The notes: generated from the letters alone by a model not told the origin. 64,000 nucleotides of DNA from Chondrosia reniformis (GCA_947172415.1 OX359195.1:4439501-4503500); one strand, 5' to 3'; shown: positions 20,617-31,780, counted from the first letter of the stretch. A program made the numbers and translations.

Positions 20617-23600
20617 GTGAACTCACATGGTGTAAAGCTCATGGAATTCCTCAATAGTTGTGACATGTGCTTACTAAATGGAAGAACCCACTCCAATAAT
20701 CAAGGTAACTACAATCACTTTACTTCTATCTCCCCAAAAGGCTCTGCTGTAGTAGACTACTGTCTGTTGCCCTCCGAGTTTGTTAATAGATATAAAAACC
20801 TTTCTATTATCACTATGACAGAGTTATTGGCCCTCCTGTCTCACCTAGATACACTGCAGAAACTGTCAGACCACTCTATTCTCACATGGGATCTTGTTGT
20901 TAACAATGAAAATTCTGCAATTCAACTCTGTCCCAACTCACAATCTCACACCCCTTTAATATGTAAACCTTCAATCCCTTCACCCCCCTCTCCTATCGCA
21001 GATACTCCCACTGATTCTCAATCTCTAAATCAAATCTTGACACTAATAGAAAGCCTCCAGGACCCTTCTATAGTTACACACCCCTCCCTAGAAGCCAATT
21101 ACAGTACATTGCTCAGTACTATTATCCCCCCTGCCCCCCGCACTACTTCAGTTTTACATAAATCTTCCTCCAGTTACATTAGATCCTCTAAAAAACCCTG
21201 GTGGAGTAGCTCCCTTACTGCAGCTAGGAAAACCCTTAAAAGTACACAGAGGAGATGGTTAAAAAATAAATCAGATCAGAACCTGTTTATAAAGTACAAG
21301 GTTGCCCAAAGACATTTTGATAAGTTAGTCAGAAATTCTAAACGATCTCTAATTAGGAAGAAACGAGAGAATCTATTAAGAATGCTGTCCAAAAACCAAA
21401 GGAAGTTTTGGAAAACCTTTGACAGAATCTCAGTAGCTAGTGAAAGGGCACAAAAAAGAGGCATACCTAGACAAGTTAGACTGCATAATGGTAATCTAAG
21501 TAATGATCCTAGGGTTGTTAAAGATTCTTGGTTGTCTTTCTTCAAAAGTATTTATGCAGGAACAACTGACTGTAACCCAGCAGGTAACCCTTTGGTCTCC
21601 CAAATAACACTTGACTATGATGTAAACCACATTAACACTGATCATGACCCCAGTAATGAGTTACCTAACCCTCTAATGCCCCCAGAGGAATTAGATGTGA
21701 CTATTACCCCTGAGGAGATTGATTTAGCTATTAGCCTATTAGGAGAAAACAAATCCCCCGGATTAGATGGAATTACTACCTCAATTCTTAAAAATGAAAT
21801 GGTCAAGAGATACCTACTCGTGCTTTATAACTATTGCTTTGACTCTGGACTAATTCCTTCCTCTTGGGATAACACCTTAATATGCCCTATCCCTAAAAAT
21901 AACAATGACCCCTACTCCCCTGAAAATTACAGAGGCATTGCCATACAATCAATCATCCTAAAGGTTTTCTGCCACATACTTAACAAAAGACTGAGTTCGT
22001 ACTTAGAAGTTAACGATTTACTTGTTGAGGAACAGTATGGATTTAGAAAACAAAGAAGCTGTGCCGACCATCTTTTCTCTTTAAGTAGTGTAACTGAAGC
22101 TAGAATGAAAATGAAATTAGACACCTTTGTCTGCTTTATTGACTTTAGGAAAGCCTTCGACTCTATCCCTAGAAATCATCTCTGGGATAAACTACAGAGG
22201 ATTGGTGTAAGAGGCAAATTACTTAAGGTTATTCAAAGTATGTACTCTAATGTCCACTACACAATAAAGCTTAACGATACCTTTACAGAATACTTTAAGG
22301 TAGATCAGGGTGTAAAACAAGGATGCCCCCTCTCCCCTACACTTTTCAATATTTACATTAATGACTTAGCCATAGACCTCAAAAAGTGCCAGCTTGGCCT
22401 CAATATATATAATGATAAATTAAGTTGCCTTCTCTATGCAGATGATATTGCAACCTGTGCCAAATCAGTAAATGATTTACAACGTCTACTAGATATACTT
22501 CATGTTTGGTGTGCTAAATGGCAACTCCAAATTAACACTAATAAGACTAAGGTCATTCATTTCCGCCCGACTCAACACAAACTATCACAGTTCAAATTTC
22601 ATATAGGCTCCTCTCACATAGAATACACCAAAGATTATAATTACTTAGGTTTATCACTAAATGAACATTTAACCTGGAGCAATTCCATTGCATTAATATC
22701 CAAGAAAGCCTCTAAAGCTGCCAACCTCTTAACAGCTAAATCTAGAGCGTATGGTAACTTCCATTATAATGTCTTTAGTCATCTATACCGAACACTAGTC
22801 CTAAGTATAATTAGTTATAGCTCACATGTCTGGGGTGCAAAAGAATATCAGGCCCTTGAATTGGTACAAAACAATGTCATGAGATCATTTATAGGCCTTG
22901 GTAAGACTGCTCCTCTTGTCAGACTCATGGGTGAACTAAACTGGAAGCCATTACACTGGCATACTAAATTTACCACCATTAAATTCTGGCATCACCTTTG
23001 TGGTCTCCCTATTAAATGCATGCCCAAGAAGGTATTATTGTTTTTAGCCAAACTTAACCTCAAAGATACATGGTATAGCAATGTTATGGATGTAATCTCT
23101 AAATTAATTACCCCCAATGATGCTCCTTATCCTGCTATTTCTAACCCCAGTAATTTCATGAACACCATCATGTATGATAGATCACACTTCCTCAGTTATA
23201 CAATGCAACTTATAAATAAATTAGCCTTACAAGATTGGACCTTAAGACTAGACACTATAGACAAAAATAGTAGATCTGGGGGCAGGTTAGCTGACTACAG
23301 GCTCATTAAGAGAACGCCCTCAACTGATGACTATATAAGGACTGGTAATTTTGATAAAAGGAGAGTCCTGGCAGCCCTGAGGTGTGGGTGCCTCCCTCTC
23401 GAAATTGAGAAGGGCAGATTGAGACACCCTAAGGTTGATCTGGAGAGCAGGATTTGCCAGCTGTGTAACTGTGGTGCAATAGAGGACTCCACTCATTTTA
23501 TTACAACCTGTCCAGCTTTCAATCATATAAGATGTAATCTTTTTTCTGAATGCTCACTTTTATCCCCTAACTTCTACTCTTACCCAAGTATCCAAAAAAA

Positions 23601-23691
23601 ACACTTCATCCTAACATACCCAAATCAAAAGATCTCAAATTATATTTACAGTATGTACATTCATTGTAAATCTCTCACTCATTCTCACTAA
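20617..23691 (+). CDS. LINE reverse transcriptase (ORF2 C-terminal 1024 codons)
   Basis: The longest open frame in the window. The nominal GTG start is not a real start, because the frame continues the endonuclease upstream. Residues 1-95 end the endonuclease (VVDYCLLPSEF, SDHSILTWDL). Residues about 200-270 are basic and probably bind RNA. RT motifs are ENYRGIAIQSIILKVF (about 436), FIDFRKAFDSIPR (about 506), VKQGCPLSPTLFNIYINDL (about 565) and the catalytic LLYADDIATCA (about 605). The C-terminus has a CCHC-type cluster, CQLCNCGAIEDSTHFITTC (about 946-964). All catalytic aspartates are present. The enzyme copies its RNA into DNA at the nicked target. The clade is CR1/jockey/I-group-like, and I cannot be more exact. 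Confidence 0.9.
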   Translation: MNSHGVKLMEFLNSCDMCLLNGRTHSNNQGNYNHFTSISPKGSAVVDYCLLPSEFVNRYKNLSIITMTELLALLSHLDTLQKLSDHSILTWDLVVNNENSAIQLCPNSQSHTPLICKPSIPSPPSPIADTPTDSQSLNQILTLIESLQDPSIVTHPSLEANYSTLLSTIIPPAPRTTSVLHKSSSSYIRSSKKPWWSSSLTAARKTLKSTQRRWLKNKSDQNLFIKYKVAQRHFDKLVRNSKRSLIRKKRENLLRMLSKNQRKFWKTFDRISVASERAQKRGIPRQVRLHNGNLSNDPRVVKDSWLSFFKSIYAGTTDCNPAGNPLVSQITLDYDVNHINTDHDPSNELPNPLMPPEELDVTITPEEIDLAISLLGENKSPGLDGITTSILKNEMVKRYLLVLYNYCFDSGLIPSSWDNTLICPIPKNNNDPYSPENYRGIAIQSIILKVFCHILNKRLSSYLEVNDLLVEEQYGFRKQRSCADHLFSLSSVTEARMKMKLDTFVCFIDFRKAFDSIPRNHLWDKLQRIGVRGKLLKVIQSMYSNVHYTIKLNDTFTEYFKVDQGVKQGCPLSPTLFNIYINDLAIDLKKCQLGLNIYNDKLSCLLYADDIATCAKSVNDLQRLLDILHVWCAKWQLQINTNKTKVIHFRPTQHKLSQFKFHIGSSHIEYTKDYNYLGLSLNEHLTWSNSIALISKKASKAANLLTAKSRAYGNFHYNVFSHLYRTLVLSIISYSSHVWGAKEYQALELVQNNVMRSFIGLGKTAPLVRLMGELNWKPLHWHTKFTTIKFWHHLCGLPIKCMPKKVLLFLAKLNLKDTWYSNVMDVISKLITPNDAPYPAISNPSNFMNTIMYDRSHFLSYTMQLINKLALQDWTLRLDTIDKNSRSGGRLADYRLIKRTPSTDDYIRTGNFDKRRVLAALRCGCLPLEIEKGRLRHPKVDLESRICQLCNCGAIEDSTHFITTCPAFNHIRCNLFSECSLLSPNFYSYPSIQKKHFILTYPNQKISNYIYSMYIHCKSLTHSH

Positions 23692-24240
23692 TTTTTGTTC
23701 CATAAAGGTTTTGTAATACACACACCCTCCCTGCATGGCCCTGGAAATGTATACCCTGTGACTTGTAAACCCACCATGGGTTGGGCTATTTCTGACTGAT
23801 CTTTTTTTCAGAATAGCATGTCACATTAATAAAAATCATTATTATTATTATTACATAAACAGTGGCTCAAACGTCAACATTAAAAGAAGAACCGTTTTCT
23901 TTCATACAGTGACACTGTCTCTTAAACATTTTCGTTTTTATCGATACAATTAAGCAAGAGTAAGTGGTATAACAATTGAAATTACACTATTAAGTCTATC
24001 TTTCTAAACTTACTAATGCAAGTGTCACACCATCGCACGCCGCCGCCGACTAACCTGTACAACATGCTTTACAGTTGACAAAAGAAGGTTAACATTAAAA
24101 AAGTGAAATAAAATTTTGACAACTGATTTAGTTAAACTATGCAATGAGCGTTACTCACCTTTCTTGGAAGGTAAATGAGGAAGGGGGGCCTAATTCCCTA
24201 ATCGTTCCAAAGGGACCCAAACGATGGCAGCCATTTTTCC

Positions 24241-24326
24241 AGTGAATTATGTCCGGGGGGCTTAAATTCCTAGGAAATTAGGTCCCCCCGGACTCTATTC
24301 ACGGGGGGGCTCATATTACTCCTACA
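24241..24326. repeat. Right inverted terminus with internal palindrome
   Basis: Near-perfect palindrome TCCGGGGGG...CCCCCCGGA centred on CCTAGG (about 24250-24292), followed by GGGGGGGCTCATATTACTCC and TACA at the end. It mirrors the left terminus. Confidence 0.75.
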
Positions 24327-24331
24327 GGCGC

Positions 24332-26015
24332 CCCTTTAAAGATGAAGGCTCCTCAGCGAGAAAGAATTTTCAGATCCATCGAAAGCGCCCCTGGCAAATG
24401 CAATATATTTTTAGGTGGGGGCGCTAATACGGTAAATTAGTTATCAGAGAAGACTGAGATTGTTATAAAGATCAGAGTTTTCATCGGTAGACTTTAGATT
24501 CAGTTAAAGATCATACAGCCAGTCACAGTACAATCCAAGACTGAGATAGTCAGACTACCTAGAGACCATTAGAACTTGCCTAAAAATCAAACTACCAGAT
24601 TAACGTCCATTTTGATAGGCGGGCATTAACTGATGATGCAATTTTAGTGGAAGAACTTTTTAAGTGTCTGTTGACGTCTACTTTTACTTTGTTCGAGGAT
24701 CGCTAATCTTGTAGCTTTTGCATAAAGATTATTGCTCGGAGATGACTAGACTGGCGAAGTTTCTTTTGATGCTTGTTATGCTTGGCTCAACCTGGATGTT
24801 TTTCTTGTCGGACTATATTTATTCGAGGCTATCTTCTCCAGTGAAGGAAATTCTTTTGCCTGTACGTAAGTTATTTGTACTCTTTTATGAGACATTTAGT
24901 CTGTTGCTGATATTGTCCTGGATTCAGACGATCTGTATCGACGTTTTTATAAATTAAATTACCCCTAATAGAAGTCTGCATATGACGACATAAAATAAAT
25001 GACGGCCATTTTGAGTATCAACGTACCACATTTAACTGGTGCATTAAATCCCACCACAGCAAAATTGAGAAGGACATTACAATATTTTTGTGTATACACT
25101 ATTAACGTATATTATTAGCATTGTTCTTATTATATGAATGGCAATGCATATTCATACAGTTAAGGTCTAGAAATCAGTTATCGGCCACTTGATTCTTTCA
25201 ACCAGTAGACTAATCAACTCAAGTCTAATATGATTTGAAAGCGTATACAACTCAATCCTCCCTTATTTGGGCACATTTGGACTGGCCACTGTCAGTAATG
25301 CCCAGAACTCAGAACCGTCGTTACACATATAGAATATAGCCTCTGTATTTCGTAAAATATACAAATTGAATAAGCTATGACGCTTGCTGTATGAGGAAAA
25401 TAAATTTTGAAATCAACTTCACACTTTGCCGCCGAACTTGTTAACTCTTATTCATATTCTCGGTGATTAGCAAGATCTGTAAACACGTTTGACTCCAAAA
25501 GTGGCTGTGAACGGGACGGGACATTTACTCAACTGCTTGTAACTTACTGACTCGGCAACTGCTTTCATGTTGCCTGGTAGAGGGATGTGCCTGTATCTGG
25601 GGCGTCTGGATAAGGGTGGAGTGAGTGTACACTGCAAACAACATTTACTGCTGATCATAGATATTGCTCTCCGTCATCCTCGGTGCGAGCCCTTGATAGG
25701 TGCTGGCTGATTAAATCTCTTATCAACCGAAATAATGTATTATCTGCCATCAGCTCGTAGTCTACACAATAAGGACGTAAAACCATTGTGTCATTGTATA
25801 CCAAGATTTGGAGTCCTATGTCAAATGGTAGAGATGAACAAGTGTCTTGAAGTGTGGTGGTTTAATCCATTATCAACTGCAATGCATCCTTGATCGTTTC
25901 ATGCTCTCACCAGAGGCAGGAAGCACAAGCAGTAGCGTAGACGATACATAAGACAAGTAAGGGCATTATTGGCATCATCACCAATATTATAATCAACATC
26001 CATTACCTTATGACG
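24332..26015. other. Unassigned stretch, no gene seen
   Basis: There is a small GC-rich inverted pair, AGCGCCCC and GGGGGCGCT, at about 24384-24424. The frame at 24718-24957 is hydrophobic and has no motif I recognise. The reverse-strand frame at 25467-25658 is also unrecognised. I cannot support a gene here. Confidence 0.35.
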
Positions 26016-26238
26016 GAGTCCCACGAAGTGTTATTGTGTTTGGCCACCTTTTTTACGATCTTAAACAGCTTGCAGATCAAGTTGGTGTGCTAATAAAGAC
26101 TGAGAAACAACTGAAAATGGCACAGTTCCAGTTGGGAGAGCATCAGTGGAACGAAGCTTTTCAGAGGTTAAAATGATCAAAACCCATTTAAGAAACCGAT
26201 TGGGTGTAAAAGAGTCTTTCTTACTTGATGAACAAGTA
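26016..26238 (+). pseudogene. hAT transposase C-terminal dimerisation fragment
   Basis: Forward reading TVPVGRASVERSFSEVKMIK then THLRNRLGVKESFLLD. This is the hAT C-terminal block (xxASxERxFSxxKxIKTxLRxxMxxxRLxxL) that mediates transposase dimers. Sequence upstream is not recognisable. The fragment ends exactly where the AT-rich repeat unit starts. Confidence 0.7.
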
Positions 26239-26292
26239 GTTCGAGTTTAAAAACTCGTGGGGCTGCCGCCCCCGAATTAACTCGAACTACTT
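26236..26292. repeat. Nested hairpin at the start of unit U
   Basis: AAGTAGTTCGAGTT pairs with AACTCGAACTACTT, and GGGGC TGCC GCCCC pairs inside it. The hairpin marks the outer edge of the repeat unit and is recognisable, degraded, at 43810-43865 and 39750-39815. Confidence 0.7.
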
Positions 26293-27121
26293 GGCCGCAT
26301 CGTTGGGATTTAATATATATATTCGTAATGCTAACGATTGAGGACGCTTAAGTGTCCTGAACTTTATAAATAACGATGGAAAAGCTTCGTTAACTAAAGC
26401 TTCCTGAACGCCGCCATTTGCAAGAACGATATATTGACGTATAAATTAAGTGTAACAATAGTTACGTATGAACTCGTATTATACATATATCGACGTATAA
26501 AATAAGTGTTATAATAGTTGCGTATGAACCCGTATTATATATAATATATATAATATATACAGTGCAAGTTACAATATACTAAGGTAATCTAATATAATAT
26601 AATATAAATAAATAATTAAATAATTCATATGGCTCCAAGAAAGGACCTAGAAACAAAATGGGCATATCATCATAAAGTTTAGGGTATAAAACTCATTTTA
26701 AATTAAGGGATTTTTGATTTAGGCCTCCCTTTTCTTAGAAAACGGAGGACAAAGTTTGCATATAAAAGGCCATTGGACTATAGAAAGCCTATGGGAAATT
26801 TATATGCAAACCATGTGCTATATTGATAAAAATTGTCAGTTTGTCCGATAACTGTGAAATCAACATATATCATGGTACATGTGTATAAGAAACGTCTGGC
26901 GAAGTTTTGCTTAATTAAATGAGCAAAATAATCAAGATATAATGAAGAATTCAAAGTTACGATTGCGCAAGCTGGTGATGTATTGTGATGTTCTTCGAAT
27001 GCGTCACCAACACTTCTCGTAAGTCGCTCCGTACACACATTTAGTGAATCTTGTGACGTTGCGAAAACGTCACCGCCTCGTTGCTAAAGAAGATCATCCT
27101 TTCGAGAACGGCTATGACAAG

Positions 27122-27410
27122 TCGACGCTCTCCTACGAGAAGGAGCTACCGAATAAGCGAGTTGTAGCGAAGGTTAGATAAAGCGTATTTGTATACGTTC
27201 ATGTTAAGTTTAAGCCAGAATTGTTGCTATATATTGATGTAAAAGAAATTCGTACTTTGGTAATTTAAGCTCTGTCTTAGTCGACGCTCTCCTACGAGAA
27301 GGAGCTATCGAATAAGCGAGTTGTAGCGAAGGTGAGATAAAGCGTTTTTGTATACGTTCCCGTTAATTTTGAGGCAGAATTGTCCCTATACTGATGCAAA
27401 AGAAATTCGT
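27122..27410. repeat. Tandem duplication within unit U
   Basis: The block TCGACGCTCTCCTACGAGAA through the GTATACGTTC region appears twice (about 27122-27250 and 27280-27410, period about 158). Copy B has it once (about 50722-50850), so the duplication is private to copy A. Confidence 0.7.
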
Positions 27411-27562
27411 TTAGTCGACCGTATTAAAACTTTGGTAATTAAAGCTCTGTCTTCTCTTCTTATGTTTTTATTCAATTTTTACTTGCAATTGTCCATGTGT
27501 AGGAATAAGGAGTGTTATATATTATGCTTGTTTAAATACAATCAAGTACTACACAGTTACAA

Positions 27563-28436
27563 GCAAGTTGCAAATTTATACACGGATGCAAGTGACTCCC
27601 AAGATAATCACACTGAGGTATATAATATAATACGGATGCAAATGACTCCCAAAATAATCACAATCAGGTATATTAAACGCTACAAGACTTTAGCCACACT
27701 GAAATTCTCAACTGCTGCATACAGAGTAGTAGTCTCTACAGATCATATAAGGTTAAATACATGGCCTTCCAATTACCTTTTCACACCTAAGTATAGACTG
27801 AAGATGATGCATCTGGATGCCATTATCAGCAAAAATTCCAGTCTCATGCAGGGGATCTCAGCCAATAATCACCGCAGATTTGACTTGCCTTGAGTGTCAG
27901 CTAGGAGTACCATTGGTTGCTTGCATGCATTCACATAAACAACAGGGTTAGAGACGATTTGGTAACTTGCATACAAGGGACATTGTTCATGAAATAAATT
28001 AAAGGCCCCAGCCTTTATGTCCCTGTGTGCAAGTTACCAAATCGTCTCTAACCCTGTTGTTTATGTGAATGCATGCAAGCAACCAATGGTACTCCTAGCT
28101 GACACTCAAGGCAAGTCAAATCTGCGGTGATTATTGGCTGAGATCCCCTGCATGAGACTGGAATTTTTGCTGATAATGGCATCCAGATGCATCATCTTCA
28201 GTCTATACTTAGGTGTGAAAAGGTAATTGGAAGGCCATGTATTTAACCTTATATGATCTGTAGAGACTACTACTCTGTATGCAGCAGTTGAGAATTTCAG
28301 TGTGGCTAAAGTCTTGTAGCGTTTAATATACCTGATTGTGATTATTTTGGGAGTCATTTGCATCCGTATTATATTATATACCTCAGTGTGATTATCTTGG
28401 GAGTCACTTGCATCCGTGTATAAATTTGTAACTTGC
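27563..28436. repeat. Long foldback with near-identical 420-bp arms
   Basis: Arms 27563-27983 and 28017-28436 are inverted copies that look identical over almost the whole length. The loop is about 33 bases (27984-28016). A 100-plus codon frame appears in both arms, one on each strand, simply because the arms are mirror images. I do not treat it as a gene. Arm outer ends carry GCAAGTT(A/G)CAAATTT, the terminal motif repeated elsewhere. Confidence 0.9.
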
Positions 28437-28598
28437 ACTATATATATATATATATATATCTTTCCGTAACATGAAGCTGTACAAAGTAATCGGCAAATGA
28501 AAACAATATAAGGGGCTTCCTGTGGCAGCCCCTAAAAATGCAAACGAATCACCACAAAACCTATCTAAAAGTGATTTTGAAACAATAGTAGGCATATG

Positions 28599-31319
28599 CA
28601 GGGTTTTTTAGCCAGAAAAAATTAAAGGGGGGGAGGGGGTTCATTGTCAGGTCCGCCGCCATGGCTTGGAATTGTGTTCGATAGCAAATATTTTATGTAC
28701 ATGAACGTGGCGCAACATAGTGAAATGGTTGTGCAATTATATAGCAGAAATGATTACATGTACAATAGCAAAATTTAAACAGCAGATATTTTACGTAATA
28801 AGTAACTCATGCAATAACACATGGCAGTAAGGTACTGTCTCTGTAACAGTCTATGATTCTTTGCCTTTGACCTTCATTTCACAGCCTCTGTAAAGTCAAA
28901 CCTAAGTAAATCGGGGCCTTCTATGCGTATTCGTAGGAGATGATTGAGAGTTTGGGTGTGTATACGATTCCTGAGGTCAGTTTTCACGCGATTCATAACA
29001 CTGAAGCAATGTTCACAATCTGTTATAGACACGGGTAGTACTAGGGCATGCACTAAAAGTTCTGAAATGGTAGGAAACAGCTGAGAAATCGCCTACTTGC
29101 TCAATATTTACTGTGCAAGGTCTTGGAGAAATGCACATGTCTTGAGCTTAGCATGATCTCTAACAAAGGAAGTGAAATCTTTGTACTCCTTCCTACATCT
29201 TTCTCTATCCATTTCAATTGGACCACCAGTGTCATTGCTGTAATAGTGGTCCAGGGGTATTTTAAGCTTTTCTTCTGCTATTGCATCTTGACCAAGGAGT
29301 ACAGCGGGGTCAAAGATACTAAAGGCTTCCAATAGGTCAGCCTGAGGAAATTGGTCATGAAGATTATTGATGACTTCTGTCAGGAACTGTTGACTAACAG
29401 AGACTTTGTACCTCTCTGGTTCATTTGGTCTAATTTGCACTAGTTCACTTGAACAATCTATATCTTCCGCTGACTCAGATTCTGAGTTCTGATGCAATTT
29501 GTGAAGTTTGGATGTAGTAGTTGCTATAAGTTGTTTGACCTTGCCCTCAAATTCAGTAGCTGGTTCTTGCTGCAGCTTCTCAAGAGTTGGAATGGTGGAA
29601 TCCAAAAGAGGCGAAACAATTGTGAGATCAAAGGTAGATCACTGAAAAACCAACGACAGCCTATTTACTTCTGATAGCACTTCATTCAGCAGAACGACTG
29701 ATGCAAAAAAGTTGTAACGTACCAGCTGTGCGTAAGCCAACTGCAGTAGGGTCGACTTGCTGTTGCAGTGTTTCAAAAACAGCTGCAAGGGAACGAAGGA
29801 GGGCAGTAACAGCTGCTTTGTGTGATTGCCAGTGGGTATCAATTGCTTTCACTATCTTAGCTCAGGACTCTCGATTATGTCTTGGATACTTTTAAGCTGT
29901 ACTGAATGTATGGTGGAGAAATGGAAGTACATCCACAGAGCAGTAGGTGCTCTTTCATTTGCTTCAAATACGGCACCTGGTTAGATGCTTGTCCACTGGT
30001 TAATGCCAAACGTTGGCATATGCAGTGCACAGATATCATTTTGCTATTTCACGCAACTATTTCACACTTGCACCATCGCATCCAAAGGAAGACAACCTGT
30101 CGATATCAAACTCTGCTGACTCACGAAGGTATGCAGTAATGGCATCTACAGTAGTTGTAGCTATTCCGTCTTTGGTGTCAACAATTTTCAAAAACCTTGT
30201 CCTCAAGGTTTCCTCCTGCTACCGCCGCCCTACTGTACAACACAAGTTGCTTAAATACACTGACGTCAGTAGATTCATCCCCCATGATGCTGAATGCACT
30301 ACTCCTCATATCACCCAAGACGTCTTCCAAGACCAGACCATCCATAACCTCTAAAAACTCATTTACGATTTGTGGTGAAGTGTACTGGGCATTACGACCA
30401 ACATTCAAAGCTTTGAAATACGTGCAGCCCAAGTTCTCCATTAATGCAAGTAGGTGGGGGTAAGTGGTTGTGTGGGAAATCTCCTGTTTACAAAGCCAGT
30501 ACAGGCACTTGCAGCAACCAATTGCAGCCTTTATCACCATACTAAAGGCTTCGCTAAAGGTTAGAGAAATCCCCCCAGTAGCTTGATCTGCTCCAGCCAG
30601 AAGAGCATGCTGATGCATCTTACTCTTTGCATGCTTTTTGATTTTATCCAGATGCACGTGGAAACAAGTCTCAGTGGTCCATATTTTACTTCCACTTTGT
30701 GGCACTACAGCATGATTGCAACACAATTTTCAAATCACTCCCAGTTTACCATCTTCTCGTACTTTATGCAACCATTTGAACTGCTTTGCCCTTCCGATGA
30801 TGCGTATTCTTTTTTGCCGCTTCTGTTCTGGCTCTTTATCAGATTCCTGTATCGACATTCTACCTTCGTCTTTAGTACATTCATCGTCGCTAGCACCTTG
30901 GCTTTGTTCGTTGTTGCTAGCTCCTTGGCTTTGTTCGTTGTCTCTACTCTCCAAATCCTTGTTGCTAGTCACGTTTTACAGCTCGTCATCATGTTGCTTT
31001 CCACCGCTATCCGTGTTAGAATGAGTGCTTGTATTTGTAGCTGATGTAGAAGGCCCTTCACTTGAAGTCAAGAAACAATCAAGCATTCGAATTCTCTGCA
31101 TTCCCCATAGATCTATAGTTCACTATACATAACGGTACACTAATGGATACCTAGTATTACGAGGCCAGACCCTGCACGTGTCATGCACTCCATACTACGC
31201 ATGCGTTGCAAAGCGCAGAATCACACATATCAATGAATATAATAACCATATAACCGTATTAACATATATAACGAAAGAGGGGTGGAATAACCTCCTTCCT
31301 CCCTCTGAAGGAAACCCTG
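28599..31319 (-). mobile_element. hAT DNA transposon, nearly complete
   Basis: The ends are CAGGGTTTTTTAG on the left and GAAGGAAACCCTG on the right, inverted hAT-type termini. The flanks GCATATG and GCATGTG suggest a decayed 8-bp target duplication. Between them, reverse-strand frames give a complete hAT transposase order: acidic N-terminus (30730-30972), zinc finger plus catalytic D region (30178-30726), middle (29639-29842), linker (29108-29605) and C-terminal dimerisation block (28850-29090). At least four frame breaks make it non-autonomous, yet it is the best-preserved DNA transposon here. Confidence 0.8.
28850..31030 (-). pseudogene. hAT transposase (DUF4371-like), disrupted
   Basis: N-terminal low-complexity part with two repeats of EQSQGAS(N/D). 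Then CNHAVVP and H..KIKKHAKSKMH, a TTF/BED-like zinc finger for DNA binding. Next AFSIMGDESTDVSVFKQLVL, whose first D is the catalytic residue of the hAT DDE triad. The C-terminal text reads LFPTISELLVHALVLPVSIT, HCFSVMNRVKTDLRNRIHTQ and LNHLLRIRIEGPDLL, the dimerisation domain, where ER(x)FS is replaced by EHCFS. The architecture resembles ZNF862/DUF4371-type hAT proteins. It would cut and paste hAT ends. Frames are broken between these pieces. Confidence 0.8.
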
Positions 31320-31554
31320 CATGTGTAACAGGGTTCATCCATAAAACTTTGTAGGGGGGAAGGGCAAAAATTGACTTATATAATTTTGCAGGAACAGTGG
31401 AAATATGCATAATAACATGCGAACGTACGTGCAATCTAAGAGGGATTTGGCCAATAGCATGTGCTTCTGGTTTATCTTCTAAGCCGAAGCCAAGGCATAA
31501 ACAATAGTTACCCTAGTCTACACATGTAAAGTGCTAATAAGGAAACGATTTTTG
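31320..31554. other. Flank of hAT element, unassigned
   Basis: No recognisable coding. An ACAGGGTT at 31328-31335 repeats the hAT terminal heptamer but has no partner that I can find. Confidence 0.3.
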
Positions 31555-31780
31555 CAGTGTTTCCAAACCTGAATACTCTGGCTATTATCAGCCTATCTAT
31601 TCCTGTTTTAACTGCTTCAGTGGAATGGAGTTTCTCAGAGATGAAACTATTAAAGACTTGGTATATAACAAAACCGCTTTAGTGACAAAAGCCTATCCCA
31701 TATCATGAAAATTGCGATGGGTCTCCGGACCAACTAAAGGATACTGACCTTGTAGAAATAAATAATGTATGAAAAGGTAA
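31555..31780 (+). pseudogene. Second hAT C-terminal fragment
   Basis: Forward reading LAIISLSIPVLTASVEWSFS then EMKLLKT is a hAT dimerisation block. After a frame change, DGSPDQLKDTDLVEI matches the usual ...I.MxGPx(L)xxFD..EI ending. It is on the opposite strand to the neighbouring hAT element and differs in sequence, so it belongs to another copy. Confidence 0.65.

Larger units (their letters stand above)
19500..23855 (+). mobile_element. LINE with intact RT frame, inserted in the Ginger-like element
   Basis: Forward strand. The 5' end is unclear (about 19500). There is an ORF1-like segment at 19553-19925 with a lysine-rich part then a proline-rich part (PPNPSQKSGPNFPPQHQ). The AP-type endonuclease starts near 20106, followed by RT and a C-terminal cysteine motif, with stop at 23691. 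The 3' tail at 23820-23855 is AATAAAAATC followed by ATT repeats. In the endonuclease I see two in-frame TGA codons (20261-20263, and 20554-20556 right after GDFNA) and one frame change near 20520. The rest is open for 1024 codons, so the copy is young compared with its neighbours. Confidence 0.85.
18160..24326. mobile_element. Ginger-like 6.2 kb element with GC-rich inverted termini
   Basis: The left end starts TGTAGGAGTAAAATGAGCCC, and the reversed right end starts TGTAGGAGTAATATGAGCCC. The inverted match runs about 75 bases at roughly 85%. The flanks are a perfect 5-bp duplication, GGCGC (18155-18159 and 24327-24331). TG...CA ends with a short duplication are what retroviral-type integrases leave, and the small frame at 18509-18640 resembles an integrase N-terminal region, so a Ginger-type DNA transposon is the best guess. 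A LINE (about 19500-23855) makes up most of the length. Without it the element is about 1.8 kb and non-autonomous. Confidence 0.6.
26236..28520 (+). repeat. Composite repeat copy A: unit U, foldback F, tail T
   Basis: Unit U (26236-27560), a long foldback (27563-28436) and a short tail (28440-28520) occur in the same order and orientation at 49978-52212, and reversed and truncated at 37590-38600. Shared landmarks in U include CATATGGCTCCAAGAAAGG, ATGGGCATATCATCATAAAG and TGAATCTTGTGACGTT. The tail contains GTAACATGAAGC and AATCGGCAAATGAAAACAAT. U alone occurs near 838 and 43800. No transposase is visible. Confidence 0.8.

Noticed and set aside
18160-24326. Polinton or other capsid-bearing element
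   Set aside because: The termini are short and GC-rich, the duplication is 5 bp, and the inside is mostly a LINE. No capsid, polymerase or packaging genes are seen.
24718-24957. 79-codon hydrophobic frame that could be a membrane protein
   Set aside because: AT-rich sequence often gives such frames. No motif, no splice context and no repeat of the pattern elsewhere.
27348-27893. 181-codon frame repeated as a 110-codon frame at 28106-28438 and again at 51144
   Set aside because: The frames exist because they lie in the arms of the same foldback. The match on opposite strands follows from arm identity, and copy B has a stop, so there is no evidence of a protein.
30583-31044. 153-codon forward frame with hydrophobic repeats
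   Set aside because: It is the complement of the hAT transposase N-terminus. The repeats are the mirror of the EQSQGAS repeats.
31328-31335. Extra CAGGGTT heptamer beyond the hAT right end
   Set aside because: It has no inverted partner, and the heptamer is short enough to occur by chance.
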